NCBI GenBank assembly: GCA_964034945.1
Contig: OZ035963.1
Span: 45,581,332-45,645,331, forward strand
Length of the DNA stretch: 64,000 bases
Direction: 5' to 3'
DNA from: Chrysopilus asiliformis
Taxonomy: Eukaryota > Arthropoda > Insecta > Diptera > Rhagionidae
The notes beneath the pieces are model-generated. The model was not told the DNA's origin. It did no database searches and saw only the letters and a program-made list of their open reading frames with translations. Every line of letters starts with the position of its first letter. The first letter of the stretch is position 1. Below, piece by piece: positions 1 through 10,737 of the stretch. The position numbers and the translations under genes were made by a program.

Positions 1-944
1 TGATTAACAATTTTTCATCCGAAGAAATATCTCACCGCAATGAGATTTTTTTGACAGCTGGGCCGAAAATCTCTTGAAATTTAGTACTCAAAATGCCGAT
101 GAAAAGAAAACACATAGTCGCCGCTCCCGCAATTAATGCAATACGTGAAATTGAAAAGGTTGAAACAGAAGAACAGACGAAAAGAAAAACCCCTTAATGT
201 TATATATTCTCTTCCAAAGCTTTTTGTATCGTATTTTGTAAAAATTAGTTATTTTTGCAATTACTTGTCGGGAGAAATTGGATTCCGCCATCTTGAATTG
301 TGAAATTCCAAGAAATTTTGCTATTGCAAGATTTCAAGAAATTTCTCTCTGGGATTTTTCCCCTCCGTCAACTCGAGCTCTGATTGGTCAATCAAAAATC
401 TCTGCGATGAAAAATCCCAGGTCAAGACGCGGTGTTAGCACCTCCGTTGAGAATATTTGTTGTCAAATATCATGACGTCAATCTTTTAGTTGCAATTTTA
501 TGATTAGTTATGATACATATTTTAATTTCTTACATTTTGCTGTTTTCAGAACTTCTCTATCTTCCAAAATGCCAAAGATATGATATGTGACGTTCTGGGT
601 AGCTCTCTAAAAAAAAGGAAAGAGATAAAAAATACTCGATAGAATATACTTAACATTTAAAAAATTCTTTTGTATTGGCTGGCTCATATTTAATTTCGTT
701 AGAAGCTTTTTACATTTAACATGTATAATACAATTTTTTGGTTGATTCATGTATTTTACAAAAAATAATGGCAGATTTCATTTAGTGCGTAGTGAATTTT
801 CCAGGACCAAAATATTAGTAGATTCTACTGCAATTGTAGTAGGTGATATCTATGAACCTCACTCACTACCAATTGGCGGTGACAGAAATGTTGTTTCTTT
901 AATCAATTGTCGACAAATTCGCCAATTCTCGTTTCGCTCGTCAA
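1..944. other. No recognisable feature
   Basis: AT-rich sequence with only short open frames and no conserved protein signature on either strand. I see no inverted-repeat ends. Confidence 0.4.
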
Positions 945-1012
945 TAAGAATAACAAAACCCTTGGCTCACAGGCTGCAAGCTTTACCACTTGAGCCACAA
1001 TACAAAGACTGA
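945..1012 (-). repeat. tRNA-like (SINE-type) promoter remnant
   Basis: The minus strand contains a good A-box-like sequence, tggctcaagtggtaaagc. The same string occurs on the minus strand near 16.2 kb, where a B box follows. Here the B-box position has decayed to something like ggttttgttat. It is probably the head of a tRNA-derived repeat. It does not fold as a functional tRNA by eye. Confidence 0.35.
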
Positions 1013-1257
1013 GTTAACGTAACGTAACAAGACTTAACGTACATCTTACAATACGACATTTTTCCAACACGTATTTATAACTTCTGCATTATACAAGGGT
1101 AGCCTGTACAAATGCTATCTGATTTTATGGTATTGTTCTTCTGCGAAAACTAAAATTGGACCTTTTTGTGAAATTCCACGTTTTTGATTTTTTCAGAAAC
1201 CTCTAAAAATTTCTTCAAAAAAACGACAAACTAAAACATCAGTTCAGGGAATTTTCT

Positions 1258-2195
1258 TAAGGCCGGAATACAAGTGACCCCACACAACATTTACGCCCGC
1301 CATACGCTTGAGCTAAGCTATGCGAGCGAGCCTAGCTATAGCAGAGAACAAATAATCTAGAGAATAAACTCTTAGAACAAATTTTCAGAGAAAAATTTTC
1401 CACTGTGAGATGAAGCAAGAGGATCCGATGTAACACGGAAAAAATTATCCATTCGATTCCTCCATCTCATTGAATAGATACGACGAAAATGATTAGAAAA
1501 TGTTCTCTCTGCTTCGTGCTCCCTAGTCTAAAAGTAATTAACTTTTAGGCCGTAGCTAGTGAATGATAAGGACATTTTTCCCCCCCTTCGAAGGGGAAAT
1601 TTGTCAAAAATTTGTTCGGCAGAGTTTTTTCTATATATTCCTTATTCTATGGCTATAGTTACATAGCTTAGCTGGGTTAGCTCACCTCGTTGCACACTTG
1701 AGCTAAGCTACGCGGTGATATTTTCGGTAAATTTATGTCATCAGTTGTGTGTCGTAAATTTCAGGATGTTTTCGTACACATTCAATTAATGTCTGCACTT
1801 TATCTGCAGCCATTTTTAGATATTAATTATTTAACGCGATTGAAAATATTCCGCAAAAGAATTCAATTTTGACGTCTTCCAGTCCAAATACAATTGGCAC
1901 TTACACATTTATGTCCACAAAATACTACACTTTTGCAAATACCGATTCTACACTGTATAACGCCGAAAGTATGTATATGTGAGTGTCAGCGAAGTCGTTC
2001 GCGTAGTTGAGGTCTGAACTATGCGAGCGAGTTTAGTCCGTGTCGCCCATGACTAGGCGACGTAATTTCATAGTTTCGTTGAAGTGTGCGCTCACCAATG
2101 TAAATGCTAAGGATTTTACTTTCAGCGACAAACTTAGCTCACATAGTTGAGCTCGCTTAGTTCAAGTGTACGGCGGACGTTACGGCGACATTTAA
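1258..2195. repeat. Degenerate inverted-repeat element
   Basis: The left end, around cgcttgagctaagc, and the complement of the right end, around cacttgaactaagc, are imperfect inverted copies. Variants of gagctaagctatgcgagc recur inside near 1310, 1690, 1990, 2020 and 2140, on both strands. The outer left bases (ggccggaataca, then cacaacatttacg) match the short repeats at 2510-2593 and 42030-42112. It carries no coding capacity. The exact ends are uncertain. Confidence 0.5.
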
Positions 2196-2509
2196 GATTT
2201 TAAACTCATAGCACCCTATGCTTCTTCATATAATCTTGTCGTCGTCTTTGTCGTCGTAAAAAGTTTAATCGAATTCAACTTTTGTCGGTCAACTCGCCGA
2301 CAAAATTTCATGGTTGATGCAAAATTAAATCTTATGGGGACGTCATAAAATCTAAATTTCGTCACTGAAGGAAAATATTAGGAAATATAGTTCGTATGCT
2401 GTATTGCTTACATTCACATTCCATATTTTTTTGATAATTGGTAGCAAAAAATGTTCTATGTGGCTCACCGTCTCATTGTGAAATTCAAATCAAAAACAAA
2501 TTATGTTTA

Positions 2510-2593
2510 GAACAACAAAGTATGCGCAATTGTATATGGAGGGCGACATTGTCGCCGTAATCTGCCGCCGTAAATGTTGTGCCAATTCTATTT
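2510..2593 (-). repeat. 80-bp dispersed repeat
   Basis: On the minus strand this reads cacaacatttacggcg, a decayed centre, then gccctccatatacaattg. A second copy lies on the plus strand at 42030-42112 and a related end at 1262-1300. In both full copies a short frame reads through, giving the shared peptide YMEGD.VAVICRRKCC. That reflects nucleotide conservation rather than a gene. Confidence 0.6.
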
Positions 2594-2599
2594 TGCGCT

Positions 2600-3410
2600 T
2601 TAAACTTATTTTTAAATTGATGCTTAAAATGAAATTGAATTTCGCTGTTTTATCTGTCAATCGTATTATCAATCCTATTAATTTTTGATCTACAAAATTC
2701 AAAAAAAAAACCATTGGAATTAATTATCAATTAAAAATTCAAATTTCGCATATTTCATCACATTTTTCCATCACGACTTTTTTAAATTATCGCATTTTTA
2801 ATTTATATTGGATTTTTTGAAGATCAAATCAAATATTTGGAATGAAGTCGCAGTCAAAAAGCTTTTAATAAAACCTACCACAAGTGGAAAATTTATAACT
2901 TTTTTTGGAAGTAAAAAAACCTTTATCGCGTGTTAATGTCATTTTTCGATTAAAAAAGGAGGAAAAACGGGGAAAAAATAATTGATGAAAAATTTTGCCA
3001 TGAAAAATCAACAGCCAGAACGGGATTAAGGCAGAATTACTTGTGGTAAAGTGCCCGCCGAGTGAGGGAAAGTGATTTAATTGAAAATTTCAATATTTTA
3101 TTGGAGACAAAGTACACAACGTGATTAATGGAATGAGCAAGTGATGGCGTGCTCTGAAATATAAAAACCTTTTAAATGAGTGGTGCGAAAAAGCTTTCTT
3201 ATTATTAGTAAATGACAATATCGCAACTTTCTGGCCATATTTACGGTTTTTATGCAAAATGCTGTTATTAACTTTCATGCAACGTTGAGTAAGGGTAGGT
3301 TAGGGAGGATATATCTGGATTAAGACATTGAGTCTCTAGAAGAGGTTTCATTAAAGGAATTTGCAGAATCATAAGAAATCTTTCAAGGAAGGTTTCAAGT
3401 TGTAATAAAG
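2600..3410. other. No recognisable feature
   Basis: AT-rich tract with short spurious frames only. Confidence 0.4.
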
Positions 3411-4095
3411 AACATAACAAAAGCTATAATTGCCAATCTGGCAATTATTGAAAACCCGTATGGTGATATTCGTATCAAAATTCGAACAGTTGTACCAAAA
3501 TTCCACTTTGAAATCAAACTTTCCAATAAGATTTTTTTTAATTTATTCCAATCGGATTTTGATGTATGGGAGTTTTATGTAGAATCATATCCTAAATAAC
3601 TTTTGTTTTTGCACTTTTTTGATAAGATGTACCGTTTTTGAGATATTCGCAAAAATCGTTTTCGTTCTATGGGGGGGTACCCCGCTAATGATCCATTTTT
3701 GCCCATGAACGAACTTAGCCTCACATTTTACGAAAAACGGATCTGCGCAAAATTTCAAGTCTCTAGCTCAATCCGTGCGCCCGTAATCCGCGCCACAGAC
3801 GGACGGACGGACAGACGGACGGACGGACAGACGGACGGACGGACGGACATGCTAAATTCAACTTTTTTCATCATTCTAAACACACTGGTGTAATTCATTT
3901 TTTTGTGTGATGACAAGATCTTGGCGTTACAAAAGGTAAGGCAAAGTTAATATACCCTTTGGTTTCACCATACGGGTATAAAAATCTTATTGAAAAGTTG
4001 ACTTCAAATTGGAATTATACTGTTCGCCGTTCACTTAAATCACCATACGGGTTTTCAATAATTGCCAGATTGGCAATTATAGCTTTTGTTATGTT
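3411..4095 (-). mobile_element. 685-bp element with perfect 57-bp inverted ends (family A)
   Basis: Bases 3411-3467 are an exact reverse complement of 4039-4095. Each end contains a small hairpin, attgccagattggcaat, followed by acccgtatggtga. Three other copies lie in the window: 62671-63252 (plus), 39928-40121 (plus, internally deleted) and 15693-15793 (minus, fragment). The interior has a GGAC/GTCC microsatellite and a ggggggtacccc block. No transposase is present, so it is non-autonomous. I cannot assign a superfamily because no target duplication is clear. Confidence 0.75.
3795..3849. repeat. (GGAC)n/(AGAC)n microsatellite
   Basis: Tandem ggac and agac units inside the family A copy. The equivalent GTCC/GTCT array sits in the 62.7-kb copy in the opposite orientation, so this is a built-in part of the element. 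Confidence 0.9.
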
Positions 4096-4398
4096 TTTTT
4101 TTTGTAAATATTGGAATTTCCCTACAAATAGATGAATTTTGAGAAAACTTCCCTGCTCTTAATTTTAGGTTAAATTACCCTACTGTAGGGAAAAATTCCT
4201 ACGTTGGGCAATGGTGGGGACCTTAATGCTATCACCAGTGTACCGATCATGTTCACTAGCAATTTTTTTTAAATTTTTTGGTCGTCATGTGATTTTAAAG
4301 TCTGCCCCTAAAACCAGCTGACGTACCCCTTGACGTATGCGTACTTCAGGTTGAACACAACTGGTCTAGAGAAATGATGCTTTCTTAGGACAATAGTT

Positions 4399-4846
4399 AT
4401 GTTTTTCAAAATAGGGATTGTGCCAACGGACATCTACATTGACAACGGCACAAATTTCCATGGGGCGAGAAACAAATTAGCCGAACTCTATAAATGCATT
4501 GCCTCTAAAACCCATCAAGATTTAATTCACAATTTTTCATTGCAAAACAGTTTCTCTTGGCACTTCATCCCACCCTCAGCTCCACACTTTGGTGGACTGT
4601 GGGAGGCGGGCGTAAAGAGCGTGAAGTCCCGCCTCATCAGAGTCGTCGGGAATAACAACTTGAGTTACGAAGAGCTGAGCATTTTGCTGATCGAGATAGA
4701 GTCCATCTTAAATAGCCAGCCATTGTGTCCGATTTCATTAGACATCGACGACCTGAATGTTCTCACACAGGGATATTTTTTGACGGGAGACGCTTTAACA
4801 TCACTTCCGGATGCTGAAGATACACCAATATTATCTAACTCAGCTT
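4399..4846 (+). pseudogene. BEL/Pao retrotransposon integrase fragment
   Basis: This frame of about 149 codons is the end of a BEL/Pao pol polyprotein. The integrase core motif DNGTNFHGA has its catalytic Asp at about residue 15. It is followed by WHFIPP and APHFGGLWEAGVKS, with the catalytic Glu at about residue 69, and then ILNSQPLCP. Spacing from Asp to Glu fits the family. All upstream pol domains (gag, protease, RT, RNase H, start of integrase) are missing, and the preceding 150 bases show no pol sequence. The reading ends at a stop soon after LTSLPDAEDTP, where unrelated sequence begins. The pol frame resumes near 5455. No LTR was recognised on either side. It is a dead 5'-truncated copy. 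Confidence 0.85.
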
Positions 4847-5454
4847 GATGGCAACCCTAGTAGATTTTGCTCATCAGTACTCTACACTGTCAAAGGAAAA
4901 ACGCACACAATTACGTGGTTTTTCAGTTGTGTTTAGCGAAAATGAGTTGGTGTGGGTATATACAGAATTATTTGTTAAAAAAAACTTAAAAGTAAATGCT
5001 TTTAACCGCTATGAATTTGACTTCCGATGAGCATATTATGAGCCTTCGATGAGTTGTCATGTAATGTTAAATCTGGAACTGAAATGCTTGAAAACGATTA
5101 TTTATTTTCATTCTAAGTTAAAGTGCAATTGAAGACAGAAGGTTCAAATAATATGAGTTCATCAATTTTAGTATGCTTGAGTTCTTCCATATTAGGTTTC
5201 AATTCTGGTGAATTCATCAAAATAATGAATTCATCAATACGCAGCCAATTCGGCTACCAATGAGTTTACCCATGAACATCATCAATACGTCGCTATGATA
5301 CTCATCGAGAGGCTCATGCAACGCTCATCGAAACACTCATTGATGCAAATGAGTATATAAGTGAGCAGTAATGATGAGAATATTTCCCAGGCCTGGAACA
5401 AAACTCATCATGAGTATCATCACTTCGCGATCATGAGTTCATCGATGAACTCAT
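4847..5454. repeat. Insertion splitting the BEL/Pao pol frame
   Basis: About 600 bases separate the two halves of the BEL/Pao frame. The right part is crowded with gatgag/ctcatc motifs in both orientations, for example cgatgagcatattatgagcc near 5027 against aggctcatgcaacgctcatcg near 5310, and tcatcgatgaactcatcatg at the end. This looks like a decayed inverted-repeat element or simple-repeat expansion. Its exact borders and any target duplication are unclear. Confidence 0.5.
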
Positions 5455-5790
5455 CATGAACGATCTACTAAGGAACTCATCCAAAACAAGCTTCGTGGTT
5501 TCTGGAGGCAGTGGCATCGCGACAATTTAAACAGCCTACAAATTCGCCAGAAGTGGAAGGATAAATCATCGTCACTGAAGGAGGGAGACATTGTTCTATT
5601 GGTAGAAGACAACAAGCCCCCAGCTAAGTGGGCACTCGGTCGAGTTGTGACCACACATCCTGGCATTGACAATTTAGTTCGCGTGGTCTCGGTGAGAACT
5701 ACAAGCGGCGAACTTAAGCGACCAATTGCCAAGCTGCGACTTCTACCAGTGCATCGAGAGTTCTCTCAAGGCGGGGAGTATGTGCGATGA
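5455..5790 (+). pseudogene. BEL/Pao pol C-terminal (DUF5641-type) fragment
   Basis: The reading runs from about 5455 and includes RGFWRQWHRDNL, LQIRQKWK, LKEGDIVLLVEDNKPP, WALGRVV and a terminal KLRLLPV. This is the tail that follows the integrase in BEL/Pao polyproteins. It continues the 4399-4846 fragment after an insertion of about 600 bp. It has a normal-looking terminal stop at 5788-5790. Together the two pieces give only the 3' part of pol. Confidence 0.85.
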
Positions 5791-6575
5791 AATGTTAGTG
5801 GACCAGTTGAATTCAGGTCGTGGTCGAGTACTCAATTCAAATACATTTTTTTGCATAGAAAAAGTGCTCGTGTTTTATTTCATCCACATCAAAACAGGGA
5901 TAAAATGTCTAAAACATCAGTTTTTATATGTAAAAACCAAAAAAGTTACGGTAGAATAAAGCGCATCAATCAAATTTTTGTAATTAATTGAAAAAAAAAA
6001 CTAGACAGTTTTCATTAGAACACCATATTTTTGTATAAGGATGACAATTTTTCGACTTTTTTGTGCAAAGTAAATGTTTTTTACCATAACTAAAATATTT
6101 GACTCCTGACATATAATTGGCATGGCGTGGAAACAATTCTATATTATCCGTTAGTTGATTAAGTAAAGGCGCCAGAAAAACTAAAACTGTGAACTCTACT
6201 GGGTAAAGTCGCCACCCTTACTCATTCGGTACTTTGTCCATGATTAATGATAGTATGACGGCTATGTTAATCCTATAATGATTTAATGACGGGATGCCAT
6301 GTGCAAAAGAAACCTTCAACAACAGCATGGAATTACCCTCTAAGACTAATCAAAGTGACTTTGGTTTTGGATGAACTCCACCACGCATTCCATCTCATGA
6401 GTTGAAATGTCAGAGGATCACAACTATCTGCACCAAAAGAATCTGCTAAAAAGGGTTTTATTGTCGGTACGTAGTATATTGTAAAGCCAATAAAAAATTT
6501 CATTGTGAGATGCGAGTGAAAAAAACAGCATGACTTTTCCATTACCAATTGTTTTATAAAAGCTTTTATTTTATT
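5791..6575. other. No recognisable feature (possible BEL/Pao 3' flank)
   Basis: This would be the region expected to hold the 3' LTR of the BEL/Pao copy. No matching LTR is seen elsewhere in the window, so I cannot support one. Confidence 0.3.
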
Positions 6576-6690
6576 ACTAGGGGCTGCGCCCCGAACCGCT
6601 TCGCGGTTCATCCCCCTTTCACAGGTCGGCCTTCGGCCTCCCTGCCCCCGTCGGCCTACGGCCTCCACAACTACTCGGCCTTCGGCCTCG
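6576..6690. repeat. GC-rich short-hairpin cluster
   Basis: In AT-rich surroundings this stretch is a series of tiny perfect palindromes: ggggctgcgcccc, ccgcttcgcgg, ggccttcggcc (at least twice) and ggcctacggcc. Another ggccttcggcc lies near 6782. A looser group (ccgcttcgcgg, ggccgaagcc) occurs at 19895-20185. Each could fold into a stem with a short ttcg-type loop. Function unknown. Confidence 0.7.
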
Positions 6691-6799
6691 CCCCTCGCAC
6701 TTGAATTGTTGGAATTTGATGTATGGAGATGTTACGTAAAATTATTTAAATATATTTCAGCTCTCGCCTTCTTCTTTACTCGGCCTTCGGCCTCGAGTC

Positions 6800-7320
6800 A
6801 AATGCATATAGTTAACCCAAAAAAGGGAAATTTTTTTAGAGACATTTTTCTTTGTGACCCAACGGTGTATTACAAAATCGTACTGTTTACTTACAATATA
6901 TTCAATAACGGTAAAAGGTGGTTATCCACACGGCGAAAGACAATATTGTGGGAAATATCGTTCTTTTTCATTCATGTCATACATTGAAGCACCAAATCCC
7001 TTTAGAATTGCAGAAGATAGCAGGTGAGGGCTATACATAACGATGGTATCTATACTGTTTTTCGCAGTATTATATTGTTTTTCAGACTCCAATACTGCAT
7101 TACTGCTTTTTTCCCCAAAATACTGTATTTAAATACTCAGAAAACTTTAATTCTTTAACGTTTCGGAATTCAAATTTATTAATAGCAATGCAAAACGTCA
7201 GTGGCAACACAAAACAGTGGCAACACATGGCAAGTGTAAATACATTCAAACGACGAACAGCGAAGTATTGATGGCAACATGTCATATAGATTCGCTTCTT
7301 CCTTTCCCCATCGATTACTA
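6800..7320. other. No recognisable feature
   Basis: Sequence between the hairpin cluster and the Tc1 left end, with short spurious frames only. Confidence 0.4.
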
Positions 7321-7612
7321 TACAGCCTTGGCCAAAAGTATTGAGCACCCTGTAAATTTTACTAATATACAAAATCTGGTGCTCCAAATCAATCGTATTG
7401 TTTATTAAAGTTTTTTTGGCATCTAAAAAATAAAATTTAAACAATAGTCAAGTGGCTGGTTAGTAACAAAACATCTAGAACCTTAAAAATTTGCTTTTGT
7501 GGTGTTTTTTGATATCCGATTAGTTCGCTTTCTCAGCTCGCTGTGAAGACATACAGTTGTGTAGTGCCTTGAAGTGATTTTTTTTCAATAAATTAAATAT
7601 TTTAATGTAAAT

Positions 7613-8766
7613 ATGGCGGAAAAAAGAGAACTGACATTGCAACACCGGGTAGAAATTCAACTTTTGAAGCAGCAAGGCAAGTCCCAAGTGGAAATTTCTA
7701 AAACCGTTAAATGTTCGCGTCGAGCTCTGCAATATGTTATCGAACGGTTCGAGAAGACTGGATCGCATAAAAATAGACACAGATCTAGACGAAAACGACT
7801 TACTATAGATCGTGAAGACAGAATATTAGTAAGGGATTCACTGAAAAATAGGAGAAAAACGTCTTTCGAGCTCGCTGCTGATTTTTCAGTAACAATTAAA
7901 AAGCCAATATCTGCCAGGACGACACGAAGAAGTCTGCAGAAAGCTAGTCTAAAAGGCTGCAAAGCCAGGAAGAAGCCGTGGCTTCCCAAAAAAAAAAAAA
8001 CAAAAAGGCTCGCTTCCAGTGGGCTCTAAAACACAAAAGTTTAACCGAGCAAGATTGGTCAAATATTCTATGGTCGGACGAATCAAACTTTCAGGGGAGT
8101 AAAATAATTCCTTTTTCTGTAGAAAAACATTATTTTCGACCCGATAAATATGTGTAGTGTAGTAAAATCCAACGGTTTACAAATCATATTTTTTTTATTA
8201 TTTTTTAGGTTTTCGGGACACCCGGTGCATCGTATGTCCACCGCCGAATAGGCGAAGAGTATAATGTCGAATGTGTTGTACCAACCGTAAAATACGGGGG
8301 TGGCAGTATAATGGTTTGGGGCTGCATGGCTGGATCTGGAGTTGGTGAAATGTTCGTATGTGAAGGCAAAATGAACTTCAAAAAATACATAGATGTGCTC
8401 AAAACTACACTTATGGCGTCGTTTTCATGCATTTTTGGAGATACAAATATGGATGGCGTAAAGTTTCACCAAGACAACGCACCATGCCATAAATCCACCA
8501 AAACAAAGAATTGGTTTGAAGAAAATTGCGTCGATGTTTTAGAGTGGCCTTTGCAGTCTCCGGATTTAAACCCCATAAAACATTTATGTGCTATTCTAAA
8601 GCGTAAGCTGCGGCCACATCAAATTTCGTCAAAAGAAGATTTAAAAAGGCACCTCCAAGAAGAGTGGAGCGCGATAAGCAGCGATGAATGTAAGAAACTC
8701 GTCGCATCCATGCCTAAGAGGGTCGCTGCCGTTATAAAGGCGAAGGGTGGCCCCACAAAATATTAA
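7613..8766 (+). pseudogene. Tc1 transposase, frameshifted, DDE triad damaged
   Basis: The start at 7613 opens MAEKRELTLQHRVEIQLLKQ, a paired-like helix-turn-helix, followed by a basic second DNA-binding half (SRRKRLTIDREDR). The frame is lost in a run of 13 A at 7988-8000. A one-base shift restores ARFQWALKH and WSDESNFQ, which holds the first catalytic Asp. The frame is then interrupted by 8095-8208 and resumes with VFGTPGASYVHRR, MVWGCMAGSGVG and HQDNAPCHKS (second Asp). Thirty-four residues later the expected Glu of NPIEHLW is Lys (NPIKHLC). Stop at 8764-8766. There are at least two independent disabling changes, so it cannot encode an active enzyme. Confidence 0.9.
8095..8208 (+). other. 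114-bp intron-like insert in Tc1 transposase
   Basis: Removing exactly these 114 bases joins NFQ to VFGTPG as in relatives. The insert ends in a T-rich tract and ttttttag, a good 3' splice site. It starts gggagtaa where gtgagtaa would be a strong 5' splice site, so one T-to-G change may have destroyed the donor. It contains in-frame stops. A small random insertion is the alternative. Confidence 0.5.
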
Positions 8767-8917
8767 ATTTTTATCATACAATAAACGATTAACTTCTACT
8801 AAAACTATTTTTATTTGACTCCATCTAAATATAACGGTTATTTTGCCATATATCATGGGTGCTCAATACTTTTGGCCAAGGCTGTATTATATAGATTCCT
8901 TTTTTTAATGAGTTTTT

Positions 8918-9179
8918 GGAGTAGCAGGTTACCCAATATAATAACGTTGTAGGAGGTAAAGTCATAAAGAAACAAACATACAACATTTTTTATTAGAGTG
9001 AAATTTTGCAATACTAATTTCAAAAGGTGTTCCAATTGAATTTTCATTTGGAGTAGAAGGTTACCCAATATAATAACGTTGTAGGAGGTAAAGTCATAAA
9101 GAAACAAACATACAACATTTTTTATTAGAGTGAAATTTTGCAATAAGAATTTCAAAAGGTGTTCCAATTGAATTTTCAT
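8918..9179. repeat. Tandem duplication, two 132-bp units
   Basis: Two adjacent copies with a 132-base period (first bases 8918 and 9050), beginning ggagtag.aggttacccaat and ending aattgaattttcat, differ at only a few positions. The block lies just outside the Tc1 right end. It may belong to the same element as the following 3'-end-like sequence. Confidence 0.9.
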
Positions 9180-9475
9180 GTATTGAGTATTTATGTAGAA
9201 TTGGATTCTAAACACTGTTTGTTCTAGGAGTTTTGCAATAAAGTGAACCGTTTTCGAGAAATTTGCAAATAACTTTTTGGATTGTATGGGAGAGGGGGGA
9301 AGCTTAAGGGGTAGGTGCACCAAACTTCACAGAAACACCCTCTGTGCTAATCTAAAGTTTTCCTGAAAATTTGGTCAAAATCGGTTCAGCGGCTTAGAAG
9401 TCTATAAGCCACATACATACATACATACATACATACATACATCCATTTTTATATATATAGATAGATAGATAAGTA
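9180..9475 (+). repeat. Dispersed-repeat 3' end with (CATA)n and (GATA)n tail
   Basis: The string ggtcaaaatcggttcagcgg followed by agtctataagccacatacat is typical of the 3' ends of abundant insect repeats, often RTE-type LINEs. It closes with (cata)n at 9411-9443, tatatata and (gata)3. No coding part is present. The family assignment is from general resemblance only. Confidence 0.5.
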
Positions 9476-9479
9476 AATT

Positions 9480-9968
9480 AAAAATGTTTTCTTCGTTATT
9501 TCGTTACGTTACGATAACGTTTCTCATCCGTGGTAAAAACATATCGTACATAACTTAGGAACCGTTCCCAGAAAATTCAAATCAGAATTTGAAAAAAAAA
9601 CATAGGGTAGGGTACGCATAAACGCCGCAGCTTTCGGAAAAATGCCATGAAATTCTATAATTTTAAAGCTCTAGGATAGTTTCATCATTTAACTATATCC
9701 TTGTTAAATTTCAGAAGTCTGCAGCGGATAGGAAAAGAGCTGGGGGAAAAATAAAAAAATAAAAAGGATCGAATTTTGATACGGATAGATGCCCCAGTAC
9801 GTGTGAATAGATACCCTTGGGCAGAACAAATAAAAATCAGCGTAATTAATTGGAAAAAGCCAATTTTGGAACACAATTCAAGGATATTCGATTAAACACA
9901 ACACAACAAATTGAACGTTGTGGAAATATAGGAACGAATACTTGAGTTACTACTTGACTGCACTGTCT
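9480..9968. other. No recognisable feature
   Basis: AT-rich, with no coding or repeat structure that I can support. Confidence 0.4.
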
Positions 9969-9970
9969 TA

Positions 9971-10439
9971 CACTCAGAGAAATATTTTTTCAATATGACA
10001 AAACTGGACAACCGAGGCCAAGCACGTTTTTACAACCGACAAAATTTTTGTCATATGGAAAAAATATTTTTCAATATGACAAAACTGAACAACCGAGACC
10101 AAGCACGTTTTTTCAACCAACAAAATTTTTGTCACATGGAAAAAATATTTTTTCAATATCACAAAACTGGAGAAGCGAGATCAAACAGGTATACTCAATG
10201 GACCAAATTTTTGTCATATGAAAAAAATATTTTTTCAATATGACAAAATTTGAAAAAAAACGATGTGGTTTCTGAGTTTTTTTCAAATGGATAGTTTATT
10301 TTATCGATATGATAAAAATATTTATCAAATCGACAAAAATATGTTCGTTTTGACAAAAAATTCGTCTATTGGACAAAAAGTTTTGTAGCAAGTTCGACAA
10401 ATTTTTTTTTGTCATTTTGACAAAATATTTCTTTGAGTG
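9971..10439. mobile_element. MITE with TA target duplication
   Basis: The ends cactcagagaaatatttt and the complement of aaaatatttctttgagtg form an 18-bp inverted repeat with one mismatch. TA flanks both sides (9969-9970 and 10440-10441). Inside are three direct repeats of about 80 bp (around 9985, 10067 and 10150), each running from tcaatatgacaaaactg to ttttgtcatatgg, so the arms also contain small inverted repeats. The 3-fold repeat makes a longer spurious frame. It is non-autonomous and Tc1/mariner-like by its TA site. Confidence 0.8.
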
Positions 10440-10499
10440 TAGACTCTACTTCCTTCGCAGCTTTTCTGTCCAAACTGCGAGTGGTGGTCAGTAAAATCT

Positions 10500-10737
10500 T
10501 ATATTTTAGCGTAAAATTGATTCATTTACAACAATTTCTATATGACATCCATCCATAAAAAATTTATTTGTCTAGTCCAAATTTGGCTAAAAAGGTTTCT
10601 TCATATGACAAAAAGTTTTCTCCCTGTGACAAATTTTGTCTATATGACAAAATTCCTGGTGATAGGAATAGAAATTCTGTTGATTTTGGGCTTACCACAA
10701 CATTGTTGTGACATGAATAATATTTCTTTTTGAATGT
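10500..10737. repeat. Partial relative of the TA MITE
   Basis: Carries the same signature words (catatgacaaaa, tgtctatatgacaaaat) and ends aatatttctttttgaatgta, close to the right end of the 9971-10439 MITE. The left end is not recognisable. Confidence 0.45.

Larger units (their letters stand above)
7323..8884 (+). mobile_element. Tc1-family transposon, complete ends, inactive
   Basis: The left end 7323-7350 (cagccttggccaaaagtatt, then gagcaccc) is an exact inverted copy of 8857-8884. TA dinucleotides flank both ends (7321-7322 and 8885-8886), as expected for Tc1/mariner insertion. The length of 1562 bp is normal. The transposase within is broken (see the next entry). The perfect ends suggest that the copy is not very old or could still be mobilised in trans. 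Confidence 0.9.

Noticed and set aside
2503..2688. Shared peptide YMEGD.VAVICRRKCC at 2.5 and 42.1 kb
   Set aside because: Caused by an 80-bp nucleotide repeat, not a protein family.
3669..3893. Frame with TDGRTDRRTDGQTDG
   Set aside because: Translation of the GGAC/AGAC microsatellite in family A; the same appears at 62743-63043.
6333..6668. 111-codon minus-strand frame RRGQGGRRPTCERG
   Set aside because: Arises from the GC hairpin cluster; no conserved domain.
9971..10439. CRISPR-like regular repeats
   Set aside because: Only three diverged units inside a TA-flanked MITE; the genome is eukaryotic.
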